A stretch of 64,000 nt of DNA from Phytophthora quininea (Eukaryota > Oomycota > Peronosporomycetes > Peronosporales > Peronosporaceae), in the NCBI GenBank assembly GCA_011947345.1, contig JAAVTG010000005.1, positions 124,001-188,000 on the forward strand, read 5' to 3'. The position numbers and the translations under genes are program-made. The notes under the pieces were generated by a model. It worked only from the letters and a program-made list of their open reading frames with translations. It was not told where the DNA came from and made no database searches. Positions 11,501 to 22,180 of this stretch are shown one piece after another (within the stretch, counting starts at the first letter, position 1; each line of letters starts with the position of its first letter).

Positions 11501-14460
11501 GACTTTGTCCAGCTTGCGGAACATCTTCGGGAAGAGCGACGAGCTGTCGAGAGGCAGCTGGAACGCGATCTCCGTGCCTACGTTGCTCAACACGGTGCAG
11601 GACGGGATGTAGCGCTCGACGAAACTGATCACGCTTGCGTCGTCGCAGCGCTCCTCCTTCACGATGGTCAAGTTGTAGCCGACACCGTAGCGGTTCTTCA
11701 GGAACAGTGCTGACCCGCAGCATCGAAGCTCTCCTTCCGCCATGATGGCGATACGGTCACCCAAAATGTCGGCTTCGTCCATGAAGTGCGTCGTGAGCAC
11801 CATGACGCGGTCCTGGCGGTTGGCCATGAGGATCTCCCACGTGCTGCGGCGAGAGTATGGGTCCATTCCAGAGGTCGGTTCGTCGAGGAACACCAACGAG
11901 CTGTCGCCCAGCAAGGAAATCGCCACCGACAGCTTCCGTTTCATGCCCCCGACAGCGCGCTGGAGATCGTGTCTCGCTTATCCACGAGCCCGACGTCGCG
12001 GATCTTCGCCGCGACCTCTTCCTGCAGCCGTTCGCCACTGTAGCCTTTAATCCGAGCGTAGAACTCGAGGTGGTCTTGCACCGACAGCTCCGGGTACAGC
12101 ACATCGTGCTGGAAGCAGATGCCGAGCGACTCACGGATCTCGTCCATGTCTTCGCGGAGCGAGAGTCCATGGAAGGTGGCGTCGCCCGTCGTCGGTGGCG
12201 TCACACCCGTGAGCATGGAGATCAAGGTCGTCTTGCCGGCACCGTTGTGGCCCAGCAAGCACGTGATCTGGCCCGAGTACATGTTGAGGTGCAGTCCTTT
12301 TACAGCCTCCTTTTCACCGCCGGGGACCTGGAAAACCTTTCGAAGACCCTGCACTGACAGTGCCTCGCCCGTCTGTTCCTGGTCCAGCAAGTCGGAGCTC
12401 GCTTGCTCGATGTTGGGGTTCATCTCTACTTCCACAGTAGCGCTGTCTACCGCAGCCGCGAGCTTCCGGGACTTCCTCCAGTACGACGGGCGCAGCGGGA
12501 AATACCACTTCTCAGGAGTGCCGTATTCTTTCGGAATGACCTTCTCGAAGTACAGCCCAAGAAGCGTGTACAGGACGGCATCAATAGCGAAGTAATAGAG
12601 CGCCGTGGAGAAGCGGAAGTTGTTGATGGGGTCGGAAGCGCTGCCGAACGAAATGCCGACGCCCGACGTTTCCGACGAAGCCAGCGAGTTGACTCCGAAG
12701 ACGAGGCCCGCCGGCGCCAAGATGCACGCCGCGCTCTTGGACGACTCCGCGGACGAGTCGTTGAACCCCGCCGTGACGCCGTACATGACGAAGAAGAGGA
12801 TGAAGCCGACGTAGACGCCCGTGCGCGACCGCGAGAACATGGTGCTGATCATGAATGCAAAGGCCAGCACATTCATGCTGAAGAGGAAGAAGAACAGGAA
12901 CAGCAGCAACGCGCTCGAGTTCGGGAAAAGCTTGACCGCGGCCGCGATCGTCTGCAGCACGCTGCTCACGAACAGGATGACGATGTACGTGATGAACCAG
13001 GAGATCACGATGCTAGACTCCTTGACGCCCAGGATCTTCATCAGCTCTCGCGAGCGCGTCTCCCTCTCGGACATGAGACCCACGAGGATCTTGGACAGCG
13101 GGTGCAGGTACGTGAGGATGAAGAAGATGGGGAAGGCGTTCGTGACCGAGTCGTAGAAAGACGAGGACGCGAACGAGTTGATGGGGAACGGCGTCGTGAG
13201 CGCCCCGAAGTACGGCTGCGGTGCTTGACGCAGCGGGGTCAACAGCGCTTCGAGCGTGTCATCGTCGAGCTGCAAGTCTGTGGCGTTGGAGCTGAGTGGC
13301 GACGACTCGCCAAGGAGCTGATTGGACAAGAGGTCGGCGTACTTGGTGGCGGGGTCGTTGACCACGGTCTCCAGCAGCCGAGAGTCTAGATCGGCCGAGG
13401 ATACCGCAGTGGACTCGTTGATCTGGCACGCACCGGTCGTAGCCTTCGTGGTCGCGTCCCAGTCCGGCAGGCAGTTGACAAAACGCGTGACGAGCGTCTG
13501 CAGCGTCATGAAGCCGTTGGTGGTGTACTGCTGGTAGTCGGTCGTGTCGAGCTTGCGGGTGAAGGAGTTCCACAAGGAGGCGCCGTCGTTGCCGACGGTC
13601 TGGGGGATGTACCGGTTGTTGTCGCTATCTCCGACGTATGTCGAGTTGAGTCGCAGCGAGTACTCGATGGACGAGGGCTGACCGATGGCGTCGTCACTGG
13701 TCGGGTACTGCGTGAAGACGATGGCACCGAAGATGCGAGGCTGGTCCGCCGTCTCGGCGTAGCCCGAGGACTTCACGTAGCTCTCCAGGTCGTCCTCAGT
13801 GTCGAAGAAGACGGTGCTGTCCTCGAACGATGGGATGATGAGCTGCGCCTGCGACGCGTTGGTCGAGTCGCTGCCGTTGCCGTTGATGACCACCGTCGGG
13901 TACCACTGCTTCATGGTCTCGAAGAAGTAGTTGCGCGTGAAGGCGTCGTCGGGGGCGATGGCGATCTTGAAGGGCGATACGCGGCCCTCGCACTCGGTCG
14001 GCAGCGCGTACGGCGACGACGCGTTGAGACTGACCCGGCCGCCGAGACTCAGCTCGTGCTCGCAGATGGAGCGGTTCTCGGACGTGAAGGTCTTCATGAG
14101 GCGGCCGTTATCGAAGGAGAGGTACCCCAGGTGCAGCAGTAGCCCCGAGAGCGTGGTCTCCGGCGTGGCGAACATGGGCGTAGTATCCTGGCCCACGAGG
14201 GACCATCCGTCGGGGTTGAAGAGGTTGTAGGACGTGGTACTGGTGGTGAAGCCCGAGGGCACCGTCTTGTCGCTGCTGCTGGTGCGCACGATGTCCATGA
14301 CGACGATGAAGAGCACGGGCGTGATGATCTCGAAGAGCAGCGCCACGGGGTGCTTGCGCTTGAGCAGCCAGTTCTTGCGGAGCAGCGGCGGCACGAAGCG
14401 CAGGTGGCTCGAGCTTGAACTCGGTGCCGGCCGCGGCGTGCTAGTTGGCACGGATCCCAT
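8530..14460 (-). CDS. ABCA-type transporter, copy C (full length, three 1-bp frame breaks as sequenced)
   Basis: Full-size ABC transporter of the ABCA type, about 1977 residues. The ATG at 14458-14460 was chosen as in copy A; the stop is at 8530-8532. Order: a first helix at residues ~39-57, a large outer loop, a helix cluster, NBD1 (Walker [10 protein letters not shown], Walker [13 protein letters not shown]-loop [10 protein letters not shown]), TMD2, NBD2 ([38 protein letters not shown]). As given, the frame breaks at three short runs: C5 at 11946-11950 (in the NBD1 signature), T3 at 11504-11506 (copy B has T4), and G5 at 10326-10330 (before the helix motif [13 protein letters not shown]). 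One extra base at each gives 5934 bp, exactly 1978 codons, with conserved motifs continuing across each site. Read errors are therefore as likely as real inactivation. The role is probably lipid or amphipath export; the substrate is unknown. Confidence 0.88.
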
Positions 14461-14504
14461 CGCCAAGAGGTGTGTCGCTCTGGTTTTCGTAGGTGTTTTG
14501 TGGC

Positions 14505-14520
14505 AAATTGCTGAGTGACC
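14505..14520 (-). promoter_or_regulatory. Oomycete initiator-like core promoter of ABCA copy C
   Basis: Same element and spacing as in copies A and B. Upstream sequence differs from the other copies beyond 14931, so copy C alone may keep the original upstream context, or alone may have lost it. Confidence 0.6.
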
Positions 14521-14931
14521 GTTGCAACGAGCGCTGCGGCCGCGGTCCGCGGTATCGACGGGCACCGCCGTATACACGGTCGGGGCAATCAATCGAACGG
14601 TTTCCGTCGTAAACAAGGGTCGGGACAATCACAATGCGACGGCCAAACGGTCCTGCGCTACGATTGGCTCGTTGGTGCGCAAAAAGCTGTTTGAGTTTGG
14701 AGGGGATGTATCTCTCTTGGCAGACCGAATTGCGAGAGCATTGCGTCGAGGCGAGTCGCTCGGTGTGGTTGAGTACTAGCTAGTACACTGTAAACGGAGC
14801 CGTCTGGCGGTATGGCCGCTCTGCAGTGCGTTGCGCTGGGTTCGTCCTGAGTGTGGTGTCCTGTTGACGTTCACCAAATGTTTATTCGTCTCGGCTGCAC
14901 TTGACGGTTGCCGTGACCATCTGCCCATGAT

Positions 14932-15222
14932 GTGTCAAAGCTTGGACTACTACAGGAAACTTGCTGTCTGACCATTTGTCTGTCAGTCGGTCGTTCCGTC
15001 GCCAAGTTTCGATGGATAATATCCGGCGCTGCCATTGGCTGCCCAGTGTCAGCGATGGTGGTGTTTATTTGTCGAAAACAATATCAGTTAATTGTTGCTG
15101 AGCGGAGCGAAGGCGGCCCGAGAAGTTGAACCACACCAATAGTAGGGTGGTACACACCAACCGTACTGAATGAAGAGGTCGATAGTAGTCCTCCCTCACA
15201 ACCAACACCAAAACCAACCGCG
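14932..15222. other. Unique sequence upstream of the ABCA array
   Basis: Single-copy sequence in this window between the right edge of the tandem duplication and the small cysteine-knuckle ORF. No domain or RNA was recognised. The 3' end is CA-rich (for example CCAACACCAAAACCAACC) and could be the leader of the next ORF. Confidence 0.4.
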
Positions 15223-15633
15223 ATGGAGCGTGGGAATGTTACCTGCGCTCGCTGCTCTGCTGAGGTGACGCGTGCGCCGCTCGACCTCGACGGCCATGAC
15301 CACCAGTGCCTCCGCTGCGTTTGCTGCGAGGAGCTCCTCGAGTGGCATGCCTTCGAGAGGCCACGCGCCAGGAGCGCATCGCGGCGGTGTCGGGCGTGCG
15401 ACGGCCAGCGCAGCTTCTGGCACAGCACCGCCGCCGAGCAGCCGCTGCCACGGTTGGACCGGCGGCAGGAGACCATGACCATGGCCCTGGTGGCGGCCAC
15501 CATCGGCCCGCCACCGCTGCCGCCGCCACTACCACCTCGCGAAGCTCGCCACCGTCGTCGACGCCGCCGAGTCCGCCAGCGACAGACCGCGCGTCGCCGT
15601 CGCTACCGCCAGGGACAGGCCATTGGTTGTTAA
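15223..15633 (+). CDS. Small hypothetical protein with paired CxxC knuckles
   Basis: A 136-residue ORF whose first half has Cys pairs spaced like zinc knuckles: CARC (residues 8-11), CLRCVCC (29-35) and CRAC (56-59), with several His between them. The second half is a proline run followed by a strongly basic tail rich in Arg (RRRRRRVRQRQ). The ATG sits in a good context (ACCGCGATGG) behind a CA-rich leader. I do not recognise the family. A nucleic-acid-binding role is possible from the Cys pairs and basic tail but is only inference. It lies 119 bp upstream of a Helitron helicase remnant on the same strand and may be Helitron cargo. The basic tail could also be a chance frame in GC-rich DNA. 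Confidence 0.4.
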   Translation: MERGNVTCARCSAEVTRAPLDLDGHDHQCLRCVCCEELLEWHAFERPRARSASRRCRACDGQRSFWHSTAAEQPLPRLDRRQETMTMALVAATIGPPPLPPPLPPREARHRRRRRRVRQRQTARRRRYRQGQAIGC

Positions 15634-15751
15634 TAGCCTCCGTGAATACATTCGTTTTCATTTCGGCCAAGTCGGTTAAATTTGTGTTATATTGTGTATT
15701 GGTCCAAAAACAGTTGTAAGACGGGCAACAGCGTAACGCTCGGATAGGACC

Positions 15752-16706
15752 GTGATGACGATCGTGGTCGTTCCAGGTGATAGTCGTCCGTTGGCCCGCC
15801 CGCTCGAGGAACCAAGCGATGAGGATATCCTCTCTTTCTCTGATTTTTTGCTTGCCGTTGGAGAGGGTCGGCATGAAAAACGTGCTGACCTTGGCAATGA
15901 CTACACCGAGATTCCTGCTTATATGCTGATCCCGGATCCTCCTGTAGAAGACGACGAGGACGAGGAAATAGCTCCAGGGGCAATACCAAGGGGTATGGCC
16001 CGCATCATTGACGCAATGTATACCGACATTGCCAATCCGGAGGTTCCGACGGATGAATATTTTGCCAGCCGGACGATTTTGACGACTACGAATGAGACGG
16101 TACGGAGAATCAACGAGGCAGTCACAGCTCGACTTCCGGAGACAGCGCGTGGGTATTTGTCGATGGACTCGGTGGAGGGTGATGACGGAACGTTTTTCGA
16201 GCAGGAGTTCCTTCACTCGGTGAACATGAACGGGATTCCACCTCACAGACTACTGCTCAAGAAGGGCATCCCTATCATGATGATGAGAAATCTGAGCCCG
16301 GATCTTGGACTGTGCAACGGAACGCGTCTACGAATCGTCGACTCCAAGACCACGTCGTTAGAGCTACAATTGTGACTGGAGAACGAGCAGGCCAAGAAGT
16401 ACTAATCCCGAGAATTATGTTCGTGAGCGACGACGACAGCTCCGATTTCCCCTTTCGGCTACGACGAAAGCAGTTCCCCGTGCAACCAGCATTCTCCATG
16501 GCGATTAACACGGCCCAAGGTCAGACGGTGTTAAACTTGGGGTTGTACTTGGCTTCCCGTGCTTTTCACACGGCCAGTTGTATGTGGCGTTGTCTCACGT
16601 GACCTCCCGAAGCAAGTTCAAGGCGTTGATTGAGTATCCAGAGTTCGTAGACCCGGACGGAGGAGTGTACACGAGAAACATCGTGTACACGCAGATTTTC
16701 GATTAG
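15752..16706 (+). pseudogene. Helitron PIF1-type helicase, C-terminal remnant
   Basis: Three reading frames together give the C-terminal third of a Helitron replication initiator/helicase. In order: FSDFLLAVGEG, EYFASRTILTTTNE, FLHSVNMNGIPPHRLLLK, IPIMMMRNLSPDLGLCNG, ATIVTGERAGQEVLIPRI, FPFRLRRKQFPVQPAFSM, INTAQGQT, then LYVALSHVTSRSKFKALI and a stop at 16704-16706. The motifs match the PIF1-like SF1 helicase of Helitrons. Frames break near 16340-16380 and 16555-16570, Lys is replaced by Thr in the INKAQGQT motif, and the N-terminal Rep domain and helicase Walker motifs are missing, so it cannot be active. The first ATG is arbitrary; similarity really begins at about 15830. Confidence 0.85.
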
Positions 16707-16869
16707 GAGTTGAGTTGCATTTCTAGGCTAGATGTAGTAGCTTGCCACTACGAACTAGAACCTAGCTTTATGTTGGACAAATGCCACTTGGCAATTTTCA
16801 CGAAACATTTTATACGCCTGTATGTTTTAGATTGCACTACTTAGTAGTTCGTGTGAAAAGCTACATCAT

Positions 16870-16941
16870 CCCGCCGGAGCGTAGCGGAGGCGGGCGGTCC
16901 ACACAGCTGCATCAAACCATAAATCACAGCCGCGTAGCGGC
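16870..16941 (+). repeat. Two GC hairpins, candidate Helitron 3' terminal structure
   Basis: Two inverted repeats lie 160-230 bp behind the helicase stop: CCCGCC at 16870-16875 pairing with GGCGGG at 16889-16894, and GCCGC/GCGGC around GTA at 16929-16941. Both loops contain CGTAG(CGG). Helitrons end in a short GC hairpin near the 3' terminus, so these are candidates, but I could not define the exact end. Confidence 0.4.
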
Positions 16942-17167
16942 GCTCGAATATAGTAGCAGCAATGGACAGAAGGTTGTGTGAACCGCTGGCAAGCTTTGGA
17001 GGAGCAGGAGCAGGATTTTGCGCTTTCCATGCTCGTCCTTCAGTGCGCGAGCAGAAATTCGGCACTTTTTGTGCTCTTTTAGCTATGTGTGGAGTAGTGT
17101 GCCAAAAACAATTAATATAGTAAAGGTATGTATTTATTACTAGAATGGAATACCCGTATAATATCGT

Positions 17168-18330
17168 AATAGAGCAATTAAGAGGGAATTGCGTCCTGAG
17201 TTTGAAGGCTGCTTTGAATCGAACCTTCCTCGTGGCTATGCACTGACGGTGACTTTTCCCGACGGACTTGACCCTTTCGCGAACGTATATCTAAACTATA
17301 GTATACAAAGTTAAGTTATTTTATTCCAATAGGGCGAAAAAATCGTCCTTATGTAATGGCTGCAAATCTTATTCAAATCGATCTTAGCCCATTTTACGTG
17401 ACAAAATAATGTTACGTACTGAGTCTCAGTCTCCTTAAAGGGCGCAAAATGCGCTCTTTTAACAAGGATACATGCATCGGCTCTGCACAATTGTGGAAAA
17501 GAGCGCATTTTGCGCCCCTTGACCGCGAAAGGGTGAAGGTTCGCAGCCAAATTGGAGCTCAAAACGCAAGCACCATTAGAGCGAATTGAGTCTTGAATTT
17601 GTTGTCCTACAATCACTTCGCATTTTGTGCTTTGCCACACCAAGGCAGGCCTGGGCGATGCGATACGTCGACATACAAGACACCACCGCGGACGTGCTCC
17701 TGGCGACAGGGAGCAATATGCTGTCCGCGTGATAAAATACCTGCTTCGACGCTTTACCTCACTCAAAGCAGTTGTGATGGTGCTTCGGTGGAGAGGCAAT
17801 AAACGCGTCATTTGCGGCAAAGACGCGGGCTTTTGCTTCACTCAGGCGGCATGGAGGACGCAGAGCGGGGCAAATAGCGCTTTCGCTAGGCTACTTTCTA
17901 CACCTAAACATGCCCGTGCTGCCCATGATCGCGTTCAACTTAAACGAGATGTCAGACACCGACCGCCGGAAGCGTTGTCGGTTCGACCACGACGGGTTTA
18001 AGAGACTCGTAGTGTGCTCGTGTCGGGGCCCAAGTAAAGCACGGTCTTGGTCCTTGAGAGTTTCTGTGCTTGAGTGCGGTGGCCCTGAGTGCGATAGCCA
18101 AGCTCTTTCGCATTGAAGTGCCATCTCAACCCATGTGACGCGCCTTTTTCGGCCTTTTCCAGCTGCATTTTACGCCAAAATGAATGAATCGATTCCGTAT
18201 TTTCTCTGCAACAATTTGCAATTCAAAACGTTGCATGCACGCCTGGCGCCGCTGCGCTAAGTTCGCGCATACTTTTTATTATACTTTTGGATCAGACTCA
18301 GGATTCAAAATCTCTCTTAATTGCTCTATT
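17168..18330. mobile_element. Candidate non-autonomous DNA transposon with imperfect terminal inverted repeats
   Basis: AATAGAGCAATTAAGAG at 17168-17184 recurs perfectly inverted at 18314-18330. Similarity continues inward for about 25 bp with changes, including TCCTGAGT(T/C)TGA on both sides. The enclosed ~1.16 kb has no coding frame I can support. Inside, a second perfect 21-bp inverted repeat (17440-17460 and 17497-17517) could fold into a long hairpin. The layout fits a MITE-like element, but target-site duplications were not identified and the outer ends are uncertain. Confidence 0.45.
17440..17517. repeat. Perfect 21-bp inverted repeat with 36-nt spacer
   Basis: The left arm at 17440-17460 (GGGCGCAAAATGCGC then TCTTTT) is the exact reverse complement of 17497-17517. 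Each arm also contains GCGCA-AAA-TGCGC, itself an inverted repeat, so the site could form a cruciform or nested hairpins. It lies inside the candidate DNA element. Confidence 0.7.
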
Positions 18331-19090
18331 GGGACCACAATAATAGTACCGTGTTCTGTTTTTCCCCTGCTGCAACATTGGTGCTCATCGATTGATCTAT
18401 CTTGGGCCTTCCGTGAAATTAATGTTGGCCTACACATATATGTAATTGACTGTCAGCTCGATTTTACCCACTTAAGCGACGGTGCGCTCGCATGAACGCA
18501 ATACAACATGCCCAAAGCTTGCTCCAAAGCCCATTTTTATCCTAAAAATATATATTATAATAATTGGGTTAAGGTTGAACCGCTCGAACACGGTTCGGGA
18601 CCGGTAGCACGGTTAAGATGGAACCGCTGCTTGATTGGCCGACCCCAGGATTAAGCGCCGGGATGTGCAGGAGATACTGAGGACAAGACAACAAGGAACA
18701 ATCGGTCAAGGAGAAGAAGACGAAGAGCAAGTAGGAGAGGAGTTAGCTGTCGTTCCCCGAGCCCCTCATTTGTCAATATTCGGATTGTAGCCATCTAAGA
18801 TATTGTGGTGATGCTGATTTGGATTTTTCTATGGGTAGCAATCCCCGCGCTGTGATTGGTTGGATTTTAACTTCGTGGATGAGTGGTTGTGGAGACGTGC
18901 GACTGGTTGGGACAAGGCTGTGGTGAGAGTCCTATCAAGAATGGTCCCTTGGTTTCGGAAGTCTGCGTTGGGAGTATATAAATCCCGAAACGCACTGGAG
19001 GCTCGGTCCGAAGCCGCACTTCGTCCGTCAGCAAGTGCTCAAGGGTGGGCAGAATTAGATTGAGGGAACGTACCCCTTCTGTGGCTTGTG
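18331..19090. other. No gene; possible promoter or LTR-like stretch
   Basis: No coding frame is supported. TATATAAA at 18975-18982 inside GGGAGTATATAAATCCC looks like a TATA box. With the GC-rich sequence around it, this could be part of an old LTR, but no matching second LTR or primer-binding site was found. Confidence 0.3.
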
Positions 19091-21060
19091 TAGCCTTGGT
19101 CTCAACGCACGATGAACGTGACGCTATAGGCTCTCAAGACCCAGTTTGCCCCGACAAAACACGCGTTGCACAACACACTATATTTCCTAGAAGCTGCTAT
19201 GCTTGATGAAGGTGGATTTCCCGATACGCTAAGACTCTGGAACCGGATTCGGTATCCTGGACGCAGATCGGTGTTCCAGGATGACCAATCCCTGAACGGT
19301 GACTCTGAATGTATGCAATCGTGGAAGTCCCTATACAATCATCTAGTCAAGAATCAATCCCAGTGCGAGTGATGTGGATCCCCTGGAGTTGAAGTTGCGA
19401 GGGTCACCCCGTTTGGGAAACTTGACTCCTATTGAGCAATGGAGATGCTCCAGGATTGCGCACCCAGTGATGACTCCATAGTCGGACCAAGTCACTCACA
19501 CCGTCCATATTCAAGTCAAGATATTGTCAGAAGATCGGTCAAGATTCGTACTTAGTATTACATAGCTAGTTTGTATGAGATTTTAACAGAGTTCGATTTC
19601 CCCCAAGTGCTCAAGTGCTCCGAGGAAGCGGAGGCCGCATTGGGCGTTAAGGGCACCTTGGTTTAGGGACTAGCCTCGTGTGGAACTCCCCGTGTTCAAG
19701 TCCAGTTGGGAAGGGGAGTTCTGAGGGCGCGTTGCTCCTAGATTGACCCCGACCCATTCCATATCCTAGTTGGGCCGTAGGTACATCCGGGCGTCATCCA
19801 TTTCATATTGACCTGACCGTCTTGTGTGGCTGGATAGCAGTGACCACCAGGGTGTTGACACTAACTGCGTTGTGAATCGACTGACCTAGGCTTTGTGACC
19901 GAGTGCTGTATCTGTTGCTCCACGAGGAGCTGGTGCGCGAACGTCGGGATGTTCGAGACCTTCCAGGTGTCCCGAACCGCATACGCCCCATCAATCCTGG
20001 ACGAGGACCCACCACCCGAGGGTTCAAAAGAATAAGTGGTGGCTGCATATCGGTATCGAACTCTATATTGTTAATTGTTATCTTGTACAAGGTTTGGCTG
20101 TGTGGTCCTAGAGTGCGACCACAAGCCACCTTCCAACTCTTCTAACCCGCTCTCTGTAGCAAGCGCGTTCGGGGAACACCCGAACCGCAGTACTAACCTA
20201 CCCGTTACCTGTATCCTGAGCAGGTGTCCTCCCTGGTCATCGAGTCCAGCGATCCGAACCCTTAGGGATTGCACACAAAGTACACGCCAATGGCTCCAGA
20301 CTGCTCAAGAACCTTCTGGAGCCGCTACCCCGCTGACCAGTTCATTCGGGTCGCGCCACTGCACACCCTCTGGGCGCAAGCTTTTCACTGAGCTTCGCCA
20401 CAGTAGCAAATATCTTAGAGGGCGTCAAGGAGCGATAAGCGGAGCTTCGAGCAGGAAGATCTCGCCGAATGAAGCTCTAAATACGCCTCTTGGTCCCGAC
20501 ACTCCCGCAGGAGAGATGTAGGAGGGCGAACGGCCGACTCCCCAAGCGTCCGAAGTCTTCGCAGTGCGGTACCAGTGGCAAGAGACTGGCTCCACTAATC
20601 CAACAACGACGGATCCAGAGCCCGCAGACCCTTATCACCACAGCATCACCATCGAGTCATGGCATCGCCGATGTCCAGGGGATACAGATGGACGTCGTCG
20701 CAGGAGACCATCAGCGCTGCCAGAACCCGCTGAAGGTCCGCCCACCTCCACCCCAGTTTTCGTGTCGTCATACATGTTCAAGTGTGTGTGTGTGTGTGTG
20801 TAGGGGGGAACTACATAAACGAGAAAGGCCAAAGCGTGATCGGATGGGCTTGTTTGGCGGACAAAGTCTGCCGAGCACCGAGAAGAAACCCCACAAGTTA
20901 TCATTCGGCAGAATCTCTCAGGCGACGGAGAATTTGGCGCTGGATTATCATATTGGATCTGCAAAGACCACGGTGGAGATAGCCGCAAAGAGATAATGTG
21001 ACGACGAGGAGGTGGAGCTGCTGAGTGCGTCACCAATGTTCACCAGCAATCCAGCCCGGC
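19091..21060. other. About 2 kb with no supported gene
   Basis: Several frames of 60-170 codons exist (for example 20075-20521 on plus), but none shows a domain or family motif I recognise. A weak tRNA-like box pair (TTGGTTTAGGG near 19656 and GTTCAAGTCC near 19701) may be a SINE relic. A (GT)10 run lies at 20782-20801. Confidence 0.4.
20782..20801. repeat. (GT)10 microsatellite
   Basis: Ten GT dinucleotides in a row, directly visible. Confidence 0.95.
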
Positions 21061-21114
21061 TCAACTTGCTATAGGAGTCTCTGAGGGTCATTAATAACAA
21101 CTTGCCATTGGGCA

Positions 21115-21970
21115 TGGGAAAATACCGGGAGTCGAAACTTTTTGAGGACCTAGTGGTAAAACCAGTGATGAGACGGCTGTCAACAATAAACGTGTGAACG
21201 AGTCGATCATCGAGTTGTATCGCTCGACAAAAGGTGAGATCAAGGATTACTTCTATGAAAATCGCGAACAGTACCCGAACTTCGCACTAATTGCTGACTT
21301 CTGGTTGTGCAAGACTACCATTGATAAGTATCTGAGTTCACCCGATTGACAACGCGGAGCAATTTATATCGATGCTCCTCAGCGCAAAAATTCGACCCGG
21401 CGTATGAAGTACGCGACGGTAGTATTCAGAGACAATTTTGGGCATGGCTGACTGGAATGCTGAAGAACTTTGGTCTGAAAACAAGTGATTTTTATGGGGT
21501 GACGAGCGACTCCGGAGGAGATGTGAAACGCATGCTGCGTACCTCGTTAGCATTAAAATGGAAGTACACTTGCAATAACCAAAACGTGCTGTGGAATCGG
21601 TGGAAAGAAGAGCAAAGCCGCAAGCCCTGAAATGGCGGATTAGATATCGAGAGTGACCATGGCGATAACGCAAGTCTAGCTGGTATCAACAGCGGGAAAC
21701 TTGTTCGCTGAACTCTGCAAGTCCAAGACCCCAGGGGCGTCGACAAGACTGATTGGATACTCGAAATCACGGCTTTTGAGTGTGACGAATGCGATGAAGC
21801 GGGTGTAGGAAAAGTGGTCTGTTATTGCGGAGTGGTACGATCGGCGCGTTCGTCAAGCTCTTCGCGACACCAAGCCCGCCTGAATTCCCTCCTGCTAACA
21901 GAAAAAAGGCTTGATCCAATTGCTGTTCTGGCCTACACCGATAGCAAATGTTGCAGTGAAGTACTTTCTC
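21115..21970 (+). pseudogene. hAT-like transposase remnant
   Basis: In changing frames the plus strand encodes blocks typical of hAT-superfamily transposases of oomycetes: KYRESKLFEDLVVKPVMRRL, then YPNFALIADFWLCKTT (the block around the first catalytic Asp), then QFWAWLTGMLKNFGLKTSDF and GVTSDSGGDVKRML (the T(S/T)D.G.DV motif), ALKWKY, and further on ASTRLIGY, EKWSVIAEWYDRR and LIQLLFWPTPIANV near the C-terminal dimerisation region. At least four stops or shifts break the frame (for example the TGA after STINV near 21198 and the stop after EEQSRKP). No BED zinc finger or terminal inverted repeats were found. The family call rests on motif order by eye and is fairly secure; activity is excluded. 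Confidence 0.7.
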
Positions 21971-21994
21971 GGGAGTTATGACAATTCTGGAAAC

Positions 21995-22180
21995 CAGCAT
22001 GTTGGATCCGGACTCTGATCTCCTGATCAGTCATGGATACACTCCCAGAAGCGATGGATCCTAATGTGGCGCAGCGCTTTCCCGGAAATGGGGTCAAGAC
22101 GGGAACCTAGCATGCTGGATCCAGACTCAGATCCCCGGATCAGATATGAGTACATCGCGGAAGCAATGGATCCAAGCGTG
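21995..22180 (+). repeat. Imperfect tandem duplication rich in GGATCC
   Basis: Two related blocks, about 21998-22063 and 22109-22178, both run ATG(T/C)TGGATCC(G/A)GACTC and then (G/A)AAGC(G/A)ATGGATCC. Both keep the peptide pattern MLDPDSD ... EAMDP. They follow the hAT remnant directly and may be its duplicated C-terminal part. GGATCC or GGATCT/GATCCA words recur to about 22560. Confidence 0.55.

Larger units (their letters stand above)
8153..14931. repeat. Tandem duplication unit 3 (6779 bp) carrying ABCA copy C
   Basis: Third head-to-tail unit. It is the most complete, holding the 209-bp segment missing from unit 2. Homology to the flank of the other copies ends after CTGCCCATGAT at 14931. 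The next bases, TGTCAAA (14933-14939), also occur just past the junction in the other units (8156-8162), suggesting a short homology at the breakpoint. Confidence 0.85.

Noticed and set aside
20075..20521. 148-codon plus frame considered as a retroelement gag
   Set aside because: No zinc knuckle, protease or RT motif in or near it.
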